The notes below the pieces were generated by a model. That model did not search any database. It had not been told where the DNA came from and worked only from the letters and a program-made list of their open reading frames with translations. A program made the translations under genes and the position numbers. A stretch of 64,000 nucleotides of DNA from Metridium senile (Eukaryota > Cnidaria > Anthozoa > Actiniaria > Metridiidae): assembly GCA_949775045.1 (NCBI GenBank), contig OX459097.1:2391598-2455597 (forward strand), given 5' to 3'. Of this stretch, positions 58,901 to 64,000 are shown piece after piece. Each line of letters opens with the position of its first letter. The stretch's first letter is position 1.

Positions 58901-59165
58901 GGTGACCGTACCAATAATGATAAGTTCTCAGAATGCAGTTTAAAATCAATTCGTGATAACGTCAATGAAAAGAGAACTTCTTCAAATTACAAAGACTGCT
59001 TCTCATCAGGGGATGAAGCTATCTGTGGTAATATGCTGATTGAGAAAGATGAACAGTGTGATTGTGGTGATAAGTTATCTTGTTTAGAGGAGGGTGATTG
59101 TTGCTATCCTCCTGGAACTCCAAAACAGTGCCGTCTGAAACAAGGTGATTGTAGCTTGAGTCAAG
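55928..59165 (+). CDS. ADAM10: ADAM10 / Kuzbanian-type membrane metalloprotease, first two coding exons
   Basis: ADAM10 sheds ectodomains (Notch, cadherins, ephrins) at the cell surface. Exon 1, 55928-57043, encodes a signal peptide (residues 1-24), a prodomain with VHGVMNGGAFRGKI, a furin site RSRR at 186-189 and most of the catalytic domain. The intron 57044-58825 splits the zinc motif: HELGHGFGSQ (363-372) continues as HD in exon 2 (58826-59165). Exon 2 adds NYIMYSKATSGD (Met-turn), DCF and the disintegrin start (CGNMLIEKDEQCDCG), ending in phase 1 at a GTATGC donor. The rest (disintegrin, Cys-rich, transmembrane) is not found before 64000. The prodomain has no cysteine except C16 in the signal peptide, so no cysteine switch is visible. 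ADAM17 is less likely given the disintegrin text. The single 1.1-kb first exon is unusually large for this family. Confidence 0.93.
57480..57940. repeat. ~52-bp tandem repeat, about nine copies
   Basis: Units of CTACTGTGGAATAGAGCGCA, AACACTATATCCATGAAATA and GAATCAAATTG lie in ADAM10 intron 1. The 115-codon minus-strand frame is repeat-derived. Confidence 0.93.
57954..58099. mobile_element. Palindromic MITE family F, copy 2
   Basis: AATAGTTGTTATAATAGTTA at the left and CTTACTGTAATAACAGCTAT at the right, with AAATGATTTTGAACAAATGA and GTTTAAAACATTTGC inside. It is diverged from 15435-15581 but the same length within 1 bp. Confidence 0.8.
58417..58760. mobile_element. Long-hairpin MITE, 344 bp, in ADAM10 intron 1
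   Basis: CAAAAACCGATTAAGTGTTT and AAACACTCAATCGGTTTTTG are the ends. Arms pair over about 150 bp (ATGCAAACGTTT, CCGTTTGTTTTGACA, AGATGTCAAGTG). It ends 65 bp before exon 2. Confidence 0.85.
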
Positions 59166-59721
59166 GTATGCTATAATTTAGAATTTAAACTAGAGATGTT
59201 TGTACTTATTAAAGTGCAACTAATGGATAACTCCAAACCCTTTTCAAACGAACCCTTATAGTCTTAAAAACATTATCCCCGAAAATTTCTTATTTTTGTT
59301 GCAATCCTGATTTTTTACAGCGCTTTAAAGTTAGCAAAAATCTAGTGTCTTATCACCCTCATCGTTTCAGTACCGCGTTTGGGGAGCCTGGAGCGAAACA
59401 ATAAAAATACGTCATTAGGGTGTCCCTCAGGTTAAATCACCAAAGGATTGATGTGTCTAGCGCAAAATATTCTCCTATTTTTTACACAATTATGGGCCAA
59501 TGTCGTATTATTTTCCACTAAAAGAGTTAAATAAACTTTGGTAAAGGTAATAGCCATCGAAAAGTACTTATTTTCTGCAATGAGCGCTATCCTGAAGCAT
59601 AATAAGAGCTGAAAGCGAACAACAACAACGAACAACACGGCTGGAGTCCTTCGACAGATATAGTATCTAAACTTTTCTTCTCATACAGCCTTCTCGCTAC
59701 CTAGTGTTCTCGCTCCCTTTT
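59166..59721. other. ADAM10 intron 2, left part
   Basis: No exon is recognised. At 59296-59333 the sequence TTTGTTGCAATCCTGATTTT-TTACAGCGCTTTAAAGTT has an inverted partner at 63963-64000. Confidence 0.5.
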
Positions 59722-59989
59722 GGCCCTGTGCACGATGTTGGTGTACAACGGCAAAAACGTTCAAAATGAAATAAAATTTGTTTTAGAATTGTAATTACTC
59801 GAAGGTTGATAACTTTTTTTATTTCTTTTTTACATCAAATTAAAGGTAATTTATTGGTCTTTCAACCAGGTGTTTAGTTAATAATCAGTTGGAAGGAAGA
59901 GATGACAAATTTTTGAAAAGTTGTTAACCACGTCCGGTTGCAAAAAACGTGTTACAAATCGACTCAAAATTGATCGTATTTTTTTGCAA

Positions 59990-60275
59990 GTTTTGCCCTT
60001 TTTTCCTTTGCCCTCTTTGCCTTCTTTGCCTGTTTTGCCTTTGCCTATTTTGCCTTCTTTGCGTCTTTTGCCTTTGCCCTCTTTGCCTGTTTTGCCTTTG
60101 CCTATTTTGCCTTCTTTGCGTCTTTTGCCTTTGCCCTCTTTGCCCCCTTTGCCCTCTTTGCCCTCTTTGCATTTGCCTGTTTTGCCTTGTTTGCCCTTTT
60201 TGCATTTGCGTCCTTTGCCTTGTTTGCCGGCTCTTTTGCCTATACTTTGCGTCCTTTGCCTATTTTTGCCTCCAA
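59990..60275. repeat. TTTGCCNNN array, left arm
   Basis: About 30 units of TTTGCC with 3-bp spacers (TTTGCCCTC, TTTGCCTTC, TTTGCCTGT), including a longer duplicated block TTTGCCTTCTTTGCGTCTTT. Confidence 0.93.
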
Positions 60276-61080
60276 CCGGAAGTCAAAGCTCAAACCGAGC
60301 TGTCACGCAGGTCTGCATTTACCGTTTTTAAATTTAGACAATCAATTTATGAACTAAATAAACTATAGTATATGTACACAGAATTGATAATTTGATTGTT
60401 AAACTTACTGCAATATTTCAAACCAAAGCCGCATTTAGGTTAGATCTTACGTACGATAGAAACTGATCAAGTTAGCTTCGCTTTTCGTGGTTAAGCTAAA
60501 ACGTTTTCAATGAAAAACAAATCGTATTAAGCTTATATAATTCAGGCTTGATTATCAAACATCTAAAACTGAAATCCTATAAGTTAGATAATATGTAGGG
60601 AATTGATCTCAAATCTTTATCCTTTTTACGATAGCTGCTTTTTTTTCTCTCTCTCACATTTGTCCTGAAAAAGATCAATTGACCAAATCTAACATTAAGA
60701 TCAAGGTATAAAACTGCTAAATTAAAGCTGTACGCAAGTCGAATTTTAAAAACATTTCATCTGTAAAGATTTCTTGTAAAACAACGTAGTTTATTTTTGT
60801 TAAGTAAAAAGAAAAACGGTCATCTAGGCTAAGTTTACACGGGGGCGGACAAATTATTGAACGGTCAAAAAAACATCCGCTTACGGGTTCCGTTCACACG
60901 GGACCATGCTAAACGAGCAAAAATTTGGAGGTTCTTTTGACTCTTTATTAAGCTTTTTTCTTCTTTTTTCCTTTTCTTCTTGATCCATCGTTATAGTTCT
61001 TTACAAGTTTTGATGAAATGATGCCAAAAATACAAAGCGTGCGTTTTTGTATTTTTATTTTGCTAGTTTTGCGTTGTTTC
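60276..61080. other. Interior of the composite element, left-centre
   Basis: No gene was seen. At 60836-60935 there is a half-copy of the 35375-35613 MITE (TTTACACGG..., GAACGGTCAAAAAAACATCC, GTTCACACGGGACC). Confidence 0.5.
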
Positions 61081-61089
61081 AGCCAATCG

Positions 61090-61465
61090 CGCGTTATTTT
61101 TTGGTAATTTTGCGTTGGTCTTTGCCTATCGTGCGTTGGTTTTTGCTACTTTTGCGTTGGTTTTTGCCTATCGTGCGTTGGTTTTTGCTACTTTTGCGTT
61201 GGTTTTTGCCTATCGTGCGTTGGTTTTTGCTACTTTTGCGTTGGTTCTTGCCTATCGTGCGTTGGATTTTGCTACTTTTGCGTTGTTTTGCCTATCGTGC
61301 GTTGGTTTTTGCTACTTTTGCGTTGTTTTGCCTATCGTGCGTTGGTTTTTGCTACTTTTGCGTTGGTTTTTGCCTATCGTGCGTTGGTTTTTGCTACTTT
61401 TGCGTTGGTTTTTGCCTATCGTGCGTTAGTTTTTGCTACTTTTGCGTTGTTTTGCCTATCACGCA
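61090..61465. repeat. 42-bp tandem repeat, about 8-9 copies
   Basis: The unit is TTTGCGTTGGTTTTTGCCTA-TCGTGCGTTGGTTTTTGCTA-CT. Several copies lack a GG or a G, changing frame. All plus frames are open, and one of them runs into the F-box frame. Confidence 0.93.
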
Positions 61466-61580
61466 TAATCTTTTGCCATACACATGCAATCCATGCGCAT
61501 TGCTTCGGATTTATTTCTACTCCGAGATCAACCTGTATAAAGTTCAGAATTCCAGAACGGCGACCACTCAATCATTCATA

Positions 61581-61790
61581 ATGAATACGTTACCAGAGGA
61601 AATAATTCTTCATGTGTTTTCGTACTTACCAGCCAATGTTCTGTTCCTCCAAGTTCCTCTCGTTTCAAAACAGTTTCACAACCTCGTCTATTGTTCAACG
61701 AATCTCAAGGCATGCGATCGAAGCTCCTTTAAAGAGCTTAGGATAAGAATTGGAATTTGTTATTTATTTGTTATTTACGCTACAACCTGA
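61581..61790 (+). CDS. Short F-box domain protein or captured F-box exon
   Basis: A 69-aa frame from ATG 61581. It begins MNTLPEEIILHVFSYLPANV then LFLQVPLVSKQFHNLV, a clear match to the F-box consensus (LP.E....IF.YL......L..V.K.F..L). Such domains recruit SKP1 in SCF ubiquitin ligases. After about 50 residues it drifts to a hydrophobic tail and a stop. It may therefore be a truncated gene or a first exon whose partners are lost; a later splice donor is not obvious. The upstream 42-bp repeat is open in the same frame but has no ATG. It lies inside the composite inverted-repeat element, suggesting gene capture. Confidence 0.6.
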   Translation: MNTLPEEIILHVFSYLPANVLFLQVPLVSKQFHNLVYCSTNLKACDRSSFKELRIRIGICYLFVIYATT

Positions 61791-61929
61791 AATTCTCATT
61801 ATTATTTTTTTTTACTTCTGGACACCGAGTATTTATCAAAACCCTGTCAGTCTAACTTGACATAAAGTTACTGGAAAGCCGCTATTTCTTCGTATTTAGA
61901 TTAAAAATAATGATTGACAACAACACTTG

Positions 61930-62270
61930 CGTGACATGGGCAAAAGACGCAAAATAGGCAAAAGAGCCGGCAAAACAGGCAAAAGAGCCGGCAAAACAGG
62001 CAAATGCAAAGAGGGCAAAGAAGGCAAAATAGGCAAATGCAAAGAGGGCAAAAAGGGCAAAATAGGCAAATGCAAAGAGGGCAAAGAGGGCAAAGAGGGC
62101 AAAGAGGGCAAAGGCAAAAGACGCAAAGAAGGCAAAATAGGCAAAGGCAAAACAGGCAAAGAAGGCATAGAGGGCAAAGGCAAAAGACGCAAAGAAGGCA
62201 AAACAGGCAAAGAAGGCAAAGAGGGCAAAGGAAAAAAGGGCAAAGAAGGCAAAGAAGGCAAAAAAACATG
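61930..62270. repeat. GGCAAA array, right arm (inverted TTTGCC)
   Basis: About 38 GGCAAA units with 3-bp spacers, the reverse complement of the left-arm array. They make Lys/Gly or Gln/Arg frames on the plus strand and Phe/Ala/Leu frames on the minus strand, none of them credible genes. Confidence 0.93.
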
Positions 62271-62691
62271 GTGAAAAGTTTAACACATTTTTCATGTAAT
62301 GCTGGTTTTCGTTTGATTTATTTAAATTGGCGACTTCAACACAGTCACAATTGATATCAATTTGAAGACAATTTCATGGACAATTCGATAATGCTGCCTT
62401 TTCTATTCTTATAAAAAGGGCAGGCAAATTATTAAGCAAAATGTACAAGGAGGTCAGTCGAAAAAAAGACGCAAAAAACGCATTTTATCTACCACTACCT
62501 CGGATTTATTGTTTAAAACAAAGTATAAGTATTTTCATGGAAAATGATTATGATTTTTGCGTTGTCCATGCTTCAAACAATATTTTCTCAAATTTTTGAG
62601 CTTGGAGACGATTTTATGACAAAATTAGAACACAAAACGTAGCATTACACGTTTTGTAACGCTCCTGTACACCAACATCGTGCACAGGGCC

Positions 62692-63960
62692 TTTTTTACT
62701 ACGCAGAGATGACCTAAGGTTTATTTCGACTCAATCAGATTATTATTTCTTCGATGAAGTGCATGCACAAATTAAATTAATCGTGATTGCAAACTGATAA
62801 TGTTTAAACAGTACTTCGACAAACTACAGTATTGTCATTTGTGGTTTAATATTTCATAGAATCGGCAGTTAACGTTATGTTTTCGTAATAATATATCTTT
62901 TGTTAATATAGTTTTCAGTTTAAACAGCTTCGAATCTTTGATTTCTGATCCCGGCGCTGCTCAGACGTCGTGAGTGACAATTAGAGTGTGCGATTAGCTC
63001 TTCGACTGTTTGATTAAAGTGATAAATCCCCGGAAAAAAATCATTTGCAAACATCTTACATGTTGTGTCGGTGAAATGTTCAGGAATTTTTCAAGTGAAA
63101 TAATAAAATACATGCATTACACTTGCGAGTTAATGTTTTTTTTTGAAAAAGGCCTTTGAAATAACAATAACACGACCTATTGCATTTAAAAATGCAATAT
63201 TTTAGGTCGTGTTATTGTTATTTCGAAGGCCATTTCGAAGCTCACAGAATCAGTCTATCTCGATTAATTAGTGACCATTATTCTGAAAAGAAAGTGTCTG
63301 AAATAGTTTTTCTTACTAGTATTTAGAATCAGCCAGTTTCAATATCTATTTGCACGGCAATCGCTAAATTAGAGAGTATTTTAAAAAGCTTATTGAAGTT
63401 TAAAAATGTCATTGAAGTTTATCGGTTCAGTCGTGATAACAGCAGCAATTATTAAATCTTCTATTTTGCACAGCGCCGATTCGAGCTTTGGACGTTTTTA
63501 CTCTTTGTTAACTTATATTCTCTTTTAATCGTTTCCGGCCTTCAATTCAGCTTATTGTTCTTCTGCTGCTTTGATTTCCTTATCATATTCGGATATCCTT
63601 TGTCAGCTAGCGGTTCATCAGTGCATAGTATCAATGTGAATACTCATCTTTACTGTATAGTTTCTTCATGTCTTGGCCGCGGGCGTCTTTTTATTAATGC
63701 ATTCAACTTTCTCACAAAAATCATAGTGGCTTTCATAGTTGCTTCTTTCTATTAAAATTAGTGAATCTGATTCACAAGATGATATGCTTTCGATAAAAAT
63801 TACTTAGATTACCAATAGGGCGATTTTACAGCTTTAAATATTCGAAAAACTTCTAATGTTTACAAATTTCCCATACATTCCTTTGGAGGTTTTCGAAGAC
63901 GCTCACCCTGATGACATCACTACCAGTCTCCTCATTCGCGCGGTCGTGTGAATTTATGGG
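62692..63960. other. Right flank of the composite element
   Basis: No gene was recognised. The region contains the hairpin at 63151-63231. ADAM10 exons were looked for by their cysteine pattern and not found. Confidence 0.45.
63151..63231. repeat. 81-bp palindrome
   Basis: GGCCTTTGAAATAACAATAA-CACGACCTA-TTGCATTT pairs with AAATGCAATATTTTAGGTCG-TGTTATTGTTATTTCGAAGG-CC. This is probably a small MITE or a recombination-generated hairpin. Confidence 0.8.
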
Positions 63961-63962
63961 GC

Positions 63963-64000
63963 AACTTCAAAGCGCTGTAAAAAATCAGGATTCCAACAAA
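63963..64000. repeat. Right partner of an outer inverted repeat
   Basis: AACTTCAAAGCGCTGTAAAA-AATCAGGATTCCAACAAA is the complement of 59296-59333 with about two mismatches. It could be the far end of a larger element that contains 59722-62691, but the window stops here. Confidence 0.7.

Larger units (their letters stand above)
59722..62691. mobile_element. Composite terminal-inverted-repeat element, ~2.97 kb
   Basis: 26-bp ends are perfect inverted repeats: GGCCCTGTGCACGATGTTGG-TGTACA at 59722-59747 and its complement at 62666-62691. Flanks are T-rich on both sides, so a duplication (TTT or TTTT) cannot be told from chance. Inside lie inverted TTTGCC arrays on both arms (59990-60275; 61930-62270), a half-copy of the Harbinger-like MITE (60836-60935), a 42-bp repeat (61090-61465) and a small F-box frame. 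No transposase was found, so mobilisation would need help in trans. Superfamily not assigned. Confidence 0.75.

Noticed and set aside
59924..60368. Frames of ~93-139 codons in the TTTGCC array
   Set aside because: Repeat-derived Pro/Leu/Ser, Cys/Leu and Gln/Arg text; the inverted array at 61930-62270 gives the same.

Overview
This window is animal nuclear DNA. It is AT-rich and intron-rich, with GT-AG splicing. Microsatellites, minisatellites and short palindromic transposons pack its introns. Gene content and repeat style fit a non-vertebrate metazoan. A cnidarian such as a coral or anemone is my best guess, but nothing here proves the phylum.

Four host genes can be read. (1) BAG6, plus strand, 1-22020: the last 19 exons of the quality-control chaperone gene, every exon phase consistent, stop at 22018-22020; the N-terminal ubiquitin-like part lies upstream. 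(2) An intronless class A GPCR, minus strand, 26471-27538. (3) XPNPEP3, minus strand, 37288-54100: a complete 17-exon gene for the mitochondrial Xaa-Pro aminopeptidase 3, 535 aa when spliced. (4) ADAM10 (Kuzbanian-type sheddase), plus strand, from 55928: two exons are visible, and the gene runs past the end or is interrupted by a large repeat-filled intron. XPNPEP3 and ADAM10 are head to head, 1.8 kb apart. The spacer holds 5'-truncated LINE tails ending in (AAT)n. A possible small membrane protein gene (51323-51628, minus) lies inside an XPNPEP3 intron.

The most striking mobile element is a complete BEL/Pao LTR retrotransposon (40444-47045) in XPNPEP3 intron 12, antisense to the gene. It has two 313-bp LTRs that read identical, a 5-bp target duplication ATCGT and an intact 1943-aa Gag-Pol frame, so it inserted very recently. 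Around it are more than a dozen terminal-inverted-repeat elements (Tc1/mariner-like with TA duplications, Harbinger-like, and families named here only by their ends), LINE and Penelope-like fragments, and a ~3-kb composite element (59722-62691). That element carries three minisatellite arrays and a short F-box reading frame between 26-bp inverted ends.

A recurring oddity is tandem duplication of exon 3' ends together with their splice donors. It is seen at BAG6 exon 5, XPNPEP3 exon 12 and XPNPEP3 exon 16. The four host genes do not form one pathway: BAG6 acts in protein triage, XPNPEP3 in mitochondrial peptide trimming, ADAM10 in ectodomain shedding and the GPCR in signalling. No prokaryotic features, CRISPR arrays, rRNA or convincing tRNA genes were seen.
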